From Phytopseudomonas dryadis (GTDB lineage Bacteria > Pseudomonadota > Gammaproteobacteria > Pseudomonadales > Pseudomonadaceae): a stretch of DNA of 64,000 bases. The notes beneath the pieces are model-generated. The model saw nothing but the letters and a program-made list of their open reading frames with translations, was not told the DNA's origin and did no database searches. The translations under genes were made by a program, and so were the position numbers. Positions 28,378-36,582 of this stretch are shown here, one piece after another. Location: assembly GCF_004327355.1 (NCBI RefSeq), contig NZ_QJUM01000003.1:124001-188000 (forward strand), in the 5' to 3' direction. The number at the start of each line of letters is the position of its first letter. Position 1 is the first letter of the stretch.

Positions 28378-28715
28378 GACGCGACCGCCAGCCGCCACGA
28401 CGCCCAGGCCCAACGCAGGGCAACCAGCCTCACCGCGAACGCCGCGCCCGGCGCGACAGCGGCGGGCGTCGGCACCTCTCGCATCAACCGCCGTAGGCTG
28501 GCGATCCCGGCCATTGACCGGTCGCTGCGCTCGGATCGACACGCCCCGATAACCACGCGCTCGCCGTCATGGCGCACGCCCGGTCGTGGCTCGTCAGCCC
28601 CCGCACGGGGGGTGGCGACAAGGCATAGAAAGCCCAGCGACAGCGCCCAGCCCCAGCGGATGAGCAGAGCGCGCCGGATCGGCACGAGTGAGTTGATTGC
28701 CAGCGATATGCCCAT
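28374..28715 (-). CDS. Small exported protein of unknown function in kinase operon
   Basis: A 113-residue protein that I do not recognise. It has a hydrophobic segment with a twin-arginine-free Sec-type leader (RRALLIRWGWALSLGFLCL, then a likely cleavage near ATPRAGA/DE). The rest is rich in Arg and Ala, ending in a second hydrophobic stretch (FAVRLVALRWAWASWRL). A GAAGGA site precedes the ATG at 28715. The stop overlaps the response-regulator ATG by four bases, the best evidence that it is real. It could serve as an accessory sensor for the kinase; this is speculation. Confidence 0.5.
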   Translation of the reverse strand: MGISLAINSLVPIRRALLIRWGWALSLGFLCLVATPRAGADEPRPGVRHDGERVVIGACRSERSDRSMAGIASLRRLMREVPTPAAVAPGAAFAVRLVALRWAWASWRLAVAS

Positions 28716-28887
28716 GGTGGTTCCTTCAGCCGTTACGCCCTTCCTGACCGAAGGGCTGCAACCCGCCACCGATAATGCGGAATACATGCCGGTGGCGCCC
28801 ATGACAGGCACAGCTCGAAGGTCCGTGAGCAGACTAACGAAAATGCCCTGCCTCGCAGCCTAACGAGAGCCGCAGCGGCTCGACCAT

Positions 28888-28903
28888 AGTCCATTTGGAC
28901 TGT
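28888..28903. promoter_or_regulatory. AGTCC-N4-GGACT box, site 1
   Basis: The 16-mer AGTCCATTTGGACTGT contains a perfect 5-bp inverted repeat with a 4-bp spacer. It lies 41 bases before the LuxR-type regulator gene and within the divergent interval shared with the minus-strand kinase unit. The same 16 bases recur at 31354. Confidence 0.65.
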
Positions 28904-28943
28904 TCGCTTGCACACGGCCGGCAGGCGGGATCAAATATCGACC

Positions 28944-29537
28944 ATGACTACTCGACTTCTTCTGATCGACGATCACGCGCTGTTTCGCTCCGGTATCGCC
29001 ATGGTGCTGGCGGCCGGCCTGAGCCGTATCGAAATATTCGAAGCCGCCTCGCTGGAGGAGGCGCTGCGCTGCCCCGCCGATACCCTCGACCTGCTGCTGC
29101 TGGATATCCAGTTGCCAGGGATCAATGGCCTCGAAGGCATCGCCCCACTCAAACACCGCTGGCCAGAAGCGAAGATCCTCATGGTCTCGGCCTTCCATGA
29201 GGCGGATTCGGCACGCAACGCCCTGGCCCGAGGTGCCCAGGGGTTCATTTCCAAGACCGAAACCCCGGATCGGATGCTGTCGATCATCGCCGCCCAGCTG
29301 TGCGCCGAAGCCCCCGGCGAGCCGGCCTCGTTGTCCGAGCAGATACGCCTCACGCCCCGGCAATGCGAAGTGCTGGACCTGCTGTGCCAGGGCCTGTCGA
29401 ACAAGATGATCGGGCGCCGCCTGAACCTGTCCGAAAACACCGTGCGCGGCCACGTGCAGGCCATGCTGGCTACGCTGCAGGTTTCCAGCCGCTCGGAGGC
29501 CGCCTTCATTGCCCGGCGGATGGGACTGGTGAGTTGA
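28944..29537 (+). CDS. NarL/LuxR-family response regulator
   Basis: A 197-residue regulator. The receiver domain has D9/D10, phospho-acceptor D54 in LLLLDIQLPG and K104 in FISKTE. The LuxR-type helix-turn-helix spans residues 136-190 (LTPRQCEVLDLLCQGLSNK, ENTVRGHVQAMLATLQV). The ATG at 28944 has a weak ribosome site. Its stop overlaps the TTG start of the hybrid kinase. An AGTCC-N4-GGACT box precedes it, and an identical box precedes the pilus locus, suggesting that it or its divergent neighbour binds there. Confidence 0.9.
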   Translation: MTTRLLLIDDHALFRSGIAMVLAAGLSRIEIFEAASLEEALRCPADTLDLLLLDIQLPGINGLEGIAPLKHRWPEAKILMVSAFHEADSARNALARGAQGFISKTETPDRMLSIIAAQLCAEAPGEPASLSEQIRLTPRQCEVLDLLCQGLSNKMIGRRLNLSENTVRGHVQAMLATLQVSSRSEAAFIARRMGLVS

Positions 29538-31312
29538 CCGTAGACACGCCGAAGCCTTCCCCGATCGCTGCCGAGCGCATTCGCCTCGAGCAGTTGCGCC
29601 TGTTGCTGGGCGCCATGAAAAGCTCGGTCACTCCCGGCGTACTGGTCGTGGCCCTGCTGGGCTTCACCCTTTATGAAACCAGCAACCCCATCGTGCTCGG
29701 CATCTGGTGCGTGGCAGTGCTGGCCGGCCGTATCGGTGCCGTGCTGCATGCCAGCCATGTACTGAAACACCGGCAGGAAGCCGACAATCCGCAACGCGTT
29801 ACCCGTTGGCTGCTCTGGCTGAACATCTACGACGCCACGGCATGGTGCTCGTTGATCTGGATAGCCCTGGGCAGTGCCAACGTGTACGGCAGCATCCTGA
29901 TCATGGCCTGCATCGCCGGCATCACGGCCAGCGCCATGCTTCTGCTGGCGCCGGTCAAACCGGTGTACCTCGGCTTCGCCATCTCCGGCCTGAGCGTGAC
30001 CGTTGGCAGCCTGCTGCTGATCGACGCCCCCAACTACCACCCCCTGGCAGCAGCCTGCCTGCTCTATGCATTCGGCATCCACGGGCGAACCCGGCACGCC
30101 CACGACGAAACCCGCGATTCCATCATCCTGCGCTTCGAGAATCTGGAACTGATCGAGCGCCTGCGCGAGGCGAGCGACCGCGCCGAAGCCGACCGCGACC
30201 GTGCCGAGCAGGCCAACCTGGCCAAGTCGAAGTTCCTCGCGGCCGCCAGTCACGACCTGCGCCAACCGGTGCACGCCCAGGAACTGTTCCTCGAAGTATT
30301 GGCGCGCAGCGAACTGAAGCCCCCGCAACGGAATGTGCTGCAGAGTGCCAGAGCGGCCAGTCAGGCCTCGGCCCAGATGCTCAACACCCTGCTCGACTTC
30401 TCCCGCATCGAAGCCGGCGTGATCGAACCCCAGCGCAAGTCATTCGGCCTGCAGCCGCTGCTCAACAAGCTGGAAGCCGAGCTGGGTTACCAGGCCGACG
30501 CCAAGGACATCGTCTATCGCTGCCGGGAAACCCCGCTGGCGGTCTACTCCGACCCCGCCCTGCTGGAACTGATGCTGCGCAACCTGATCGCCAACGCCAT
30601 CCGCTACACCGAACGCGGCGGCATCCTGATCGGCTGCCGGCGGCGTGGAAGCGATGCCCTGATCGACGTCTACGACACCGGCATCGGCATCGCCCCCGAG
30701 CAACAGCTCGAGGTATTCCGCGAATTCCATCAGTTGGGCAATCCCGAGCGTGACCGGCGCAAGGGCCTCGGCCTCGGTCTGGCGATCACCGATGGCCTGG
30801 CCCGCTCCCTCGGCCATCATCTGGCCCTGCGCTCGCGCCCTGGCATCGGAAGCCTGTTCCGCGTGCGCCTGCCCCTGGCGAGCGGCGACTTCATCGAGGA
30901 CACCTTCGAGAATGCCGCCGCACTGCCGCAGATCGCCTGTGCCAAGCTGGCCGGGCGACGCATCCTGGTGCTCGACGATGACGAGGCGGTATGCCAGGGC
31001 ATGCAACAGTTGCTGGAAGAGTGGGGCTGCCAATGCCGCTCGGCCGAAACCATCGCCGGCGCCTTGGCGCTGACAGAGGCCTGGAACCCGGAACTGCTGG
31101 TCAGTGACTTTCGGCTGCGCGAAAGCCACACCGGCGCCCAGGCGATCGAAATGCTGCGCCAGGCAATGGGGCACAGCGTTCCCGCCCTGCTGATCACTGG
31201 CGATACCGCGGCCCAGCGTCTGCGCGAAACCACCGCCAGCGGCATCCCGCTGCTGCACAAACCCGTCTCTCCGGCACAGCTCTACCGCGCCCTGCTCACC
31301 TCGCTGACGTAG
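29534..31312 (+). CDS. Hybrid sensor histidine kinase with C-terminal receiver
   Basis: A 592-residue membrane kinase. Residues 30-185 contain about six hydrophobic helices (an integral-membrane sensor with no large periplasmic loop). A coiled coil (ERLREASDRAEADRDRAEQ) leads to H240 in FLAAASHDLRQPVH, followed by N-box LMLRNLIANAIRYTERGG and G-box DTGIGIAPEQQ. A receiver follows, with acceptor D525 in LLVSDFRLRES. The start is taken as TTG 29534, which overlaps the regulator stop (TTGA); the next ATG is near the first helix. A C-terminal receiver without an HPt domain implies a phosphorelay through another protein or self-inhibition. Confidence 0.87.
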   Translation: MTVDTPKPSPIAAERIRLEQLRLLLGAMKSSVTPGVLVVALLGFTLYETSNPIVLGIWCVAVLAGRIGAVLHASHVLKHRQEADNPQRVTRWLLWLNIYDATAWCSLIWIALGSANVYGSILIMACIAGITASAMLLLAPVKPVYLGFAISGLSVTVGSLLLIDAPNYHPLAAACLLYAFGIHGRTRHAHDETRDSIILRFENLELIERLREASDRAEADRDRAEQANLAKSKFLAAASHDLRQPVHAQELFLEVLARSELKPPQRNVLQSARAASQASAQMLNTLLDFSRIEAGVIEPQRKSFGLQPLLNKLEAELGYQADAKDIVYRCRETPLAVYSDPALLELMLRNLIANAIRYTERGGILIGCRRRGSDALIDVYDTGIGIAPEQQLEVFREFHQLGNPERDRRKGLGLGLAITDGLARSLGHHLALRSRPGIGSLFRVRLPLASGDFIEDTFENAAALPQIACAKLAGRRILVLDDDEAVCQGMQQLLEEWGCQCRSAETIAGALALTEAWNPELLVSDFRLRESHTGAQAIEMLRQAMGHSVPALLITGDTAAQRLRETTASGIPLLHKPVSPAQLYRALLTSLT

Positions 31313-31353
31313 CCGTTCGTCCTGAAGAACGCATTTTTCTGAGCAAATGAGCC

Positions 31354-31369
31354 AGTCCATTTGGACTGT
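31354..31369. promoter_or_regulatory. AGTCC-N4-GGACT box, site 2, upstream of pilus locus
   Basis: AGTCCATTTGGACTGT, identical over 16 bases to the site at 28888. It is located 42 bases after the hybrid kinase and 258 bases before the pilin gene. A weak hairpin with T-run (31314-31338) before it may end the kinase transcript. Confidence 0.65.
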
Positions 31370-31525
31370 CCCGAGCCCCCGTCAAAACCGTCTATGTCTC
31401 CTGCGCCCCGCAGCACGCCTGGCCTGCGCCACGAGGCACGTTTTCCCCTGCCCGTCCTACCTATCTAAACAGAGGGGGCGCGGCCAATCGCCATTCGGAT
31501 AAGGTCTCGCCGCATCGAGCGTCAA

Positions 31526-31566
31526 GGCGGCAGGCACCACGCACTCAAGTGCGTGGCCATGCCGCC
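31526..31566 (+). promoter_or_regulatory. Extended hairpin in the pilin leader
   Basis: The inner stem CCACGCAC/GTGCGTGG (31537-31544 with 31549-31556, loop TCAA) is surrounded by the outer stem GGCGGCA/TGCCGCC (31526-31532 with 31560-31566). No U-run follows, so it is not a simple terminator. It would lie in the 5' leader of the pilin mRNA and could affect stability or translation. The rest of 31370-31625 shows no gene. Confidence 0.5.
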
Positions 31567-31626
31567 GGCGAACAGAACGCCAGCGCAGCTCCAGCCAAAC
31601 ACTTAACCGCTCACAGGGGAAACACC

Positions 31627-31884
31627 ATGTCCATCAAGTCGCGTGCACGTCAGCTTGGCCAAGGCATGACGGAATACATCATCATCGTTGCGCTGATCGC
31701 CATCGCCGCCATCGTCGTCTACAACCTGTTCGGCAGTACCGTACGCGAGCAGGTCGGTGACATGGCCGCGGAACTGGGCGGTGGCCAGGCTCAGCAGAGC
31801 GCACTCGCCACCGGCCAGGAAGCGCAGGCTGCCGGTCAGACCGCGCACAACCTGGGCAGCTTCCAGCAGGACGAGCGTCAGTAA
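31627..31884 (+). CDS. Flp-type pilin-like protein
   Basis: An 85-residue prepilin. The basic leader SIKSRARQLG ends at a likely class III cleavage site, G|QGMTEYIIIVALIAIAAI, with Glu at +5 and Tyr at +6 of the mature chain as in Flp pilins. One hydrophobic helix follows. The polar C-terminal tail is rich in Gln, Ala and Gly (GGGQAQQSALATGQEAQAAG). It is first in the locus with a strong AGGGGA site, and is presumably the major subunit. It is longer than the most compact Flp pilins; no second Flp copy is seen. Confidence 0.8.
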   Translation: MSIKSRARQLGQGMTEYIIIVALIAIAAIVVYNLFGSTVREQVGDMAAELGGGQAQQSALATGQEAQAAGQTAHNLGSFQQDERQ

Positions 31885-31910
31885 GCCGACCCGTCACCGG
31901 AACGACGGCT

Positions 31911-33911
31911 GTGAACATCGCTCGCCAGAGAGGACAGGCCATGGTTTTTGGCCTGCTCTTCATCGGCATCGCCGCCATCGCGCTGATCCTCATGTTCAAC
32001 CAGGGGATTCTCACGCGTGATCGCGTGCAGGTGGAAAATGCCGCCGATGCCGCCGCCTATTCGCAGGCCAAGCTGTTCGCCCGTCACCAGAACCTGATCG
32101 CCTATACCAACCGCGCCATCATCGCCAACGAGTTGTCGATCGGCCAGGTGGTGGCGCTCATGTCCTGGTCGAAGCGCTATGCCAACATTCCGCGCTGGGT
32201 AAACAGCTTTCCGGCGTACCAGATCCCGATCGTGCCGATCATCCCCAAGCCGATGATCAGCGACGTGCTGTCGGCCGTGACGCTGCCCTATCAGTTCATC
32301 GGGATGGGCGTGCGGGCAGTCTCCACCCCCGTGGTATCGATCTACCCGCAAGTCGTCTCCAGCTTCAACATCGTCATGGGCTTCTTTCAGAAAGCCTTTG
32401 CCATCGCCACCTTCGAAGCGCAGGTCTCGGTGCCCCGGGAAATCGTCGAGCAGCACCGGATGAGCAATCCGAACGATCAACTGGAAGTGGCGCCGCTGTC
32501 ACAGTTGTTCCTGATCCAGAACTTCATCCTCACCTACTTTGCCGACTACCTGCCGGTGGACGCCCTGCTCGGCCAGTTGAGCAGCGCCATGGGCTCGGAC
32601 AGCAACGCCGGCAGTACCGGTGGCAACGGCCAGGCCGGAGAAGAAGACCCCAGCAATTTCCTCGCGGACTTCCTCGGCTCGCAGGCGCCGTCCAGCATGC
32701 TGGTCAACACCACGCCGGAACTGCACAACAGCCGGACGAACACACTGACCGGCGAGGATGCGCGCAGCTCCGCCCGTGAGTTCGCGGCCATCCTCAACAC
32801 CAGCCGTAACGACTGGCTCTCGCAGCGAAACTTCGATGCCGCCGTGGGGTTCACCTCGCCGGAAATCCCGATCCTGCTCGGCTTCATCAACATCAGGCTG
32901 AAATTCGGCTTCGAGATCGGCGTATTCAACAACGGCGGCACCGCATACGTGTTCAACCCGCTGACCACCAACAGCACCAGCAAGAAGGTGCCGACCTATG
33001 GCTGGGCCTCCCTGGACTTCAGCTCGATGGGGGCGAAGTTCAACATCGACCTGATGATCGAACTCTGCCTGCCGCTCGTAGGCTGCGTGACCATTCTCGA
33101 TGACGCGCTCAACTTCGGCTTTGGCCTGCCCCTGGGAGGCGCCACGCACCAGTTGGCGAGCAATCCGGGCGACCAGTTCCTGTTCGGCCCGCAATGGGGC
33201 ACACCCACTCAGGGCATGTTCGGCAGCAAGCCGAAACCGTACGGCGAGGCGCTTCATCCCGTGCATGCCACCACCTGGGCCTGGGGCAACGTGCTCAGCG
33301 TCTTTGGCCTGAACCAGGCGGAAGACGTCAACCTGGGCTACAGCGGCTCGCCCTCCTTCTTCAGCCTGGGCACCGACCACAAGGAAAGCGGGCGCAGCAA
33401 GGAATTCACGGTGGCGGTCGCCAAACCGCTGGCCAACGTGCGTACCAGTGACAACCCGGCCAGCCTGAATCTGCGCCAGGGCCGCTTCGCCCTCGACACC
33501 CGGGGTGTCGACGACAACCCGCTGATCGCGCTATGGGGTGACGGCGAACGCATGATGACCGTGGCATCGGCCGAAACCTACTTCGCCCCACCGCCTGGCC
33601 GCACGGAGAAACCGACGCAGTACAGCCCGTTCTGGGATGCCCGCCTGCGAGAGCCGAGCAAGGTGGTGGAGTTCATTGCCTCGGGCAGGATCGACATCCT
33701 CGAACTCCTCGGCCTGAACAGCATCACCCCCTCTTATGTGGCGGGTTTCCTCCTCGACCTGTCGGTGGACTACCTGATCAGGCCCGGTCGCGACCGCCTG
33801 ACGGGGCAGATGCCGGCGGTCATTCGGCCGGTTGCCAAGCCGATCGTCGATGACGCCACGGACTCGATCCTCGACACGGTCGTCGATGCCATCAAGGGAG
33901 CGCTGGAATGA
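31911..33911 (+). CDS. Large TadG/TadE-like pilus-associated protein
   Basis: A 666-residue protein with one N-terminal membrane helix. The start MNIARQRGQAMVFGLLFIG resembles the prepilin motif, but Phe replaces Glu at +5. It is followed by RDRVQVENAADAAAYSQAKL, typical of the TadE/TadG periplasmic neck. The remaining 600 residues are predicted exported and contain a Gly/Ser/Asn-rich stretch (residues about 225-245), with no domain I recognise. The GTG at 31911 is the only reasonable start. The stop overlaps the next start (ATGA). In Tad systems TadG anchors or caps the pilus; here that is inferred. Confidence 0.75.
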   Translation: MNIARQRGQAMVFGLLFIGIAAIALILMFNQGILTRDRVQVENAADAAAYSQAKLFARHQNLIAYTNRAIIANELSIGQVVALMSWSKRYANIPRWVNSFPAYQIPIVPIIPKPMISDVLSAVTLPYQFIGMGVRAVSTPVVSIYPQVVSSFNIVMGFFQKAFAIATFEAQVSVPREIVEQHRMSNPNDQLEVAPLSQLFLIQNFILTYFADYLPVDALLGQLSSAMGSDSNAGSTGGNGQAGEEDPSNFLADFLGSQAPSSMLVNTTPELHNSRTNTLTGEDARSSAREFAAILNTSRNDWLSQRNFDAAVGFTSPEIPILLGFINIRLKFGFEIGVFNNGGTAYVFNPLTTNSTSKKVPTYGWASLDFSSMGAKFNIDLMIELCLPLVGCVTILDDALNFGFGLPLGGATHQLASNPGDQFLFGPQWGTPTQGMFGSKPKPYGEALHPVHATTWAWGNVLSVFGLNQAEDVNLGYSGSPSFFSLGTDHKESGRSKEFTVAVAKPLANVRTSDNPASLNLRQGRFALDTRGVDDNPLIALWGDGERMMTVASAETYFAPPPGRTEKPTQYSPFWDARLREPSKVVEFIASGRIDILELLGLNSITPSYVAGFLLDLSVDYLIRPGRDRLTGQMPAVIRPVAKPIVDDATDSILDTVVDAIKGALE

Positions 33912-34834
33912 TCACCCCCATGCGCCCAGGCGCCTCGCGGCAGACAGGCCAGGCCATGGCCGAATTCGTGGTCATGACGGCCGGCTGCCTGCTGCTGATG
34001 TTCGTCCTGATCCCCTTGATCGCCAAGCTCTCCGACATGTCCTACAAGGCCCAGGAAACCGCGCGCTACAGCGCCTGGGAGCGTACGGTCTGGTACAAGG
34101 TCAACGGCAACGACAGAGAGACTCCTCGCCAGATCGATACGCGCGACGGTTACCTGGCCACCCGCTCCGATGATGACGTGATCAACAGCGCCGAACGTCG
34201 CCTGCTCGGCTTCTCACAGACGCCAGCCGCCTTCTCGCCACAGGACATCGACGGCACGGCCAGCAACAACTTCTGGCGCTGGACGCACGGCGCCCCCGGC
34301 AACCGCATGATGGCCGAGGGAAGCATGCCAAGCGCTTCCCAACTGGGCAATTCCGCCACCCCCTCCCTCGCCTACGGGATCGTCGATACCTATAACGACG
34401 TCATGGGCGGGGTCGCCAGGATACTGAGTATTTTCAGCTTCGGCGGCGGTGACGACGACTACCTGCAGATCGCCCATCCGACACGCAATTTCTACCGGGC
34501 CGAAGTCAACATCCCGGTCACCATGACCGGTAGCCAGCTGGGCAGCCAGCCGCTGTTCGGCGAACGCCCGAACCAGCTCAATGTCGGTGCCCGCTCGGCC
34601 GTGCTGGCCGACGGCTGGGTGGCCCAGAGCGAATCGCACTTCGGCGAGAAGGTCGACGATTTCGTCCTCGGCACCCTGATCGAAGAGAACCCGATCTTCG
34701 ATACCGTGCGCACCGTGATCGGCATTTTCGAACCCTCTTTCAACAGCCTGAACCTGGCGCCGGTCAACACCGATCCGCTGCCCGATGGCGAGGTGAACTG
34801 CAACCCCAACAGCGGATACTGCGACTTCAAATGA
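33908..34834 (+). CDS. TadE-like pseudopilin, 308 residues
   Basis: The N-terminal class III-like motif RQTGQAMAEFVVMTAGCLLL has a cleavage point after Gly and Glu at +5 of the mature form. One membrane helix is followed by SYKAQETARYSAWERTVW, the helical continuation typical of TadE-like minor pilins. The C-terminal 200 residues are periplasmic and unrecognised, with two cysteines near the end (VNCNPNSGYCDF) that could form a disulfide. It overlaps both the preceding and following genes by four bases, so it is part of a coupled series. Confidence 0.75.
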   Translation: MITPMRPGASRQTGQAMAEFVVMTAGCLLLMFVLIPLIAKLSDMSYKAQETARYSAWERTVWYKVNGNDRETPRQIDTRDGYLATRSDDDVINSAERRLLGFSQTPAAFSPQDIDGTASNNFWRWTHGAPGNRMMAEGSMPSASQLGNSATPSLAYGIVDTYNDVMGGVARILSIFSFGGGDDDYLQIAHPTRNFYRAEVNIPVTMTGSQLGSQPLFGERPNQLNVGARSAVLADGWVAQSESHFGEKVDDFVLGTLIEENPIFDTVRTVIGIFEPSFNSLNLAPVNTDPLPDGEVNCNPNSGYCDFK

Positions 34835-35505
34835 TGCCCTTCCTACGCCACCTGAGTCTGCCGCTGGCGCTCGCCCTGAGCAGTGTCGGCGCCCGTGCCG
34901 ACTGCGACTATGACGATTTCCCACGCATGGATCGCATGCTGGTGAGCAGTCTGGGCAGCGGCGTGCAATGGAACCACCTGCCCATGAACGGCCAGACCTT
35001 TCGCGTGCCGGCATCGGTGGACGAGGTCAAGGGCTTCTATGGGCGCCAATGGGAGGAGGCTGTCGACTACAGCGAATTCAATGGCTGGGAGCAGATTTTC
35101 CACCTCAACGAAGACTGCATGATGCTGGTGCAGGTCAAGCGGCAGAACGACCGCTTCAGCTACGGCCGCTTCCTGCTCACCAACCCACCGGCCAGGAACG
35201 CCGGGGAGATCCAGCTGGGCAGCGGCATGCCGGTTCCGCCAGGCGCCCAGGTCATCAGCGACATGAAGAGTGACGACAAGATCCGTGAGGGTCGCCTGGT
35301 TCTGCTGCGCGTCGAAGACAACCTGCATGCCACCAATGCCTGGTATGAAACCGAGCTGGCCCGCCAGGGCTGGTCACTGGAGCAGCGCAGCCAGCAGGCC
35401 AACGGTGTCGTGCTCAACTACAGCAAGGGCCGCGAACTGATGAGCGTGGGCCTGTTGCGCCACCAGGATCAGACCCAGGTGCTGGTCAACCGGATGGGTC
35501 GCTGA
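34831..35505 (+). CDS. Exported protein of unknown function in pilus locus
   Basis: A 224-residue protein with a signal peptide (LRHLSLPLALALSSVGARA, cleavage before DC). The mature protein has a cysteine pair (DCDYDDF and NEDCMMLV) and the segment YGRQWEEAVDYSEFNGWEQI. It resembles no family I can name. It seems to contain two similar alpha/beta halves, of about 90 and 85 residues, each with a pattern V..FY or NAWYETEL followed by a Trp. A periplasmic chaperone or pilus assembly factor is possible. Its start overlaps the preceding stop and its stop overlaps the next ATG (TGATG). Confidence 0.7.
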   Translation: MMPFLRHLSLPLALALSSVGARADCDYDDFPRMDRMLVSSLGSGVQWNHLPMNGQTFRVPASVDEVKGFYGRQWEEAVDYSEFNGWEQIFHLNEDCMMLVQVKRQNDRFSYGRFLLTNPPARNAGEIQLGSGMPVPPGAQVISDMKSDDKIREGRLVLLRVEDNLHATNAWYETELARQGWSLEQRSQQANGVVLNYSKGRELMSVGLLRHQDQTQVLVNRMGR

Positions 35506-36497
35506 TGAGACGCCAGCACGGACAGTCCATGACCGAGTACCTGGTCGTACTCGGCGTCACCGGTGCGGCCCTGCTCGCGGCCAGCAGCGATGTCTCGCTG
35601 CTGTATGACAACGTCAGGGGCAGCTATGCCAACCAGTCCAGCGAAATGAACAAGGTGCAGCGCTACGACAACCAGGCCTTCCGTTACAGCGAGGCGGATC
35701 GCCCCATCGAGAACGATGAGGGCGATCCGGAAGACCCGGTCGTCGAGGAGACTCCCGAGCAGCAATACCCGCCTTTCGTCGAGGAGGTGTACGACGCCAA
35801 TGGCAACCCTATCGGCGTGATCAAGGATGGCTATCTGCTTGACGAGCAGGGCAACCAGGTCGCGATCTGCCAGCGGGACAACACCGGTGGCTGCATCTTC
35901 CTCGACAGCCAGGGCAACGTCATCGACCTGCTCAACGGTGCCTCGCTCGTCACCCGCTGGGTCGACGACCAGGGCAACGAGCTGGTGCTGCAGGCACTCA
36001 CCAGCGGCGGGCAGGTCATGGGCTTCGCCTACCTGTACAACGGCAAGTACTACAACGCCACCACGCTCAAGCTGCTGAACCCACAACCCACGGGGCTGGC
36101 AGCCGTCAACACGCGCAAGGTGCTGACCTACGACAGCGATGGCAAGGCGTTCATGTCCGGCTACGAGGCCAACGGCCTGATCTACAGCGCCAGCGATGTG
36201 CTGTCGGCCGAGGGCAGCCATTACGACAGGGCCATGAGCATCTCCGGCGAGTTGCTGACCGTCGACTTCGCCACGCAACAACCGGATGCCGCCTGGCAGA
36301 GATTCAAACCCTGCCTGGTGCTGCCGCATAACTGGAGCGACGCCATCGACAGCGGCGACATCGTACCAGCGAGCATCAAGCAGCAGCTCGACAGGCCGCC
36401 TGCGGAAACCAGCTTCATCGACGCGGACACCTCCAGTTGCAACGGGCGCACTCGGGTGACACGTCAGCTCAACGGAGACTGGATGCTGACCCGGTAA
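35505..36497 (+). CDS. Pseudopilin-like protein with D-x-x-G-N repeats
   Basis: A 330-residue protein. The N-terminus RRQHGQSMTEYLVVLGVTGA has the G|Q-S-M-T-E-Y prepilin-like site and one helix. An acidic linker (residues 65-85) follows, and then four short repeats: DANGNPIGVI, DEQGNQVAI, DSQGNVIDL and DDQGNELVL. These resemble the long repeat array in the CpaB protein encoded next. The rest (residues 170-330) is unrecognised and contains three cysteines. Start by TGATG overlap with the previous gene. It probably forms part of the pilus fibre or tip; this is inference. Confidence 0.72.
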   Translation: MRRQHGQSMTEYLVVLGVTGAALLAASSDVSLLYDNVRGSYANQSSEMNKVQRYDNQAFRYSEADRPIENDEGDPEDPVVEETPEQQYPPFVEEVYDANGNPIGVIKDGYLLDEQGNQVAICQRDNTGGCIFLDSQGNVIDLLNGASLVTRWVDDQGNELVLQALTSGGQVMGFAYLYNGKYYNATTLKLLNPQPTGLAAVNTRKVLTYDSDGKAFMSGYEANGLIYSASDVLSAEGSHYDRAMSISGELLTVDFATQQPDAAWQRFKPCLVLPHNWSDAIDSGDIVPASIKQQLDRPPAETSFIDADTSSCNGRTRVTRQLNGDWMLTR

Positions 36498-36582
36498 CAC
36501 AGCCAGAAGCCCGTAACGACAATACTTGAAAACAACACCTCAATCCGCCTCGCACAGGCATCGATGAGTGATGGGGAGTCAC

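Noticed and set aside
35831..36019. Short minus-strand frame inside the repeat-bearing pseudopilin gene
   Set aside because: No ribosome site and no similarity; the plus-strand gene is supported by overlapping start and stop codons.
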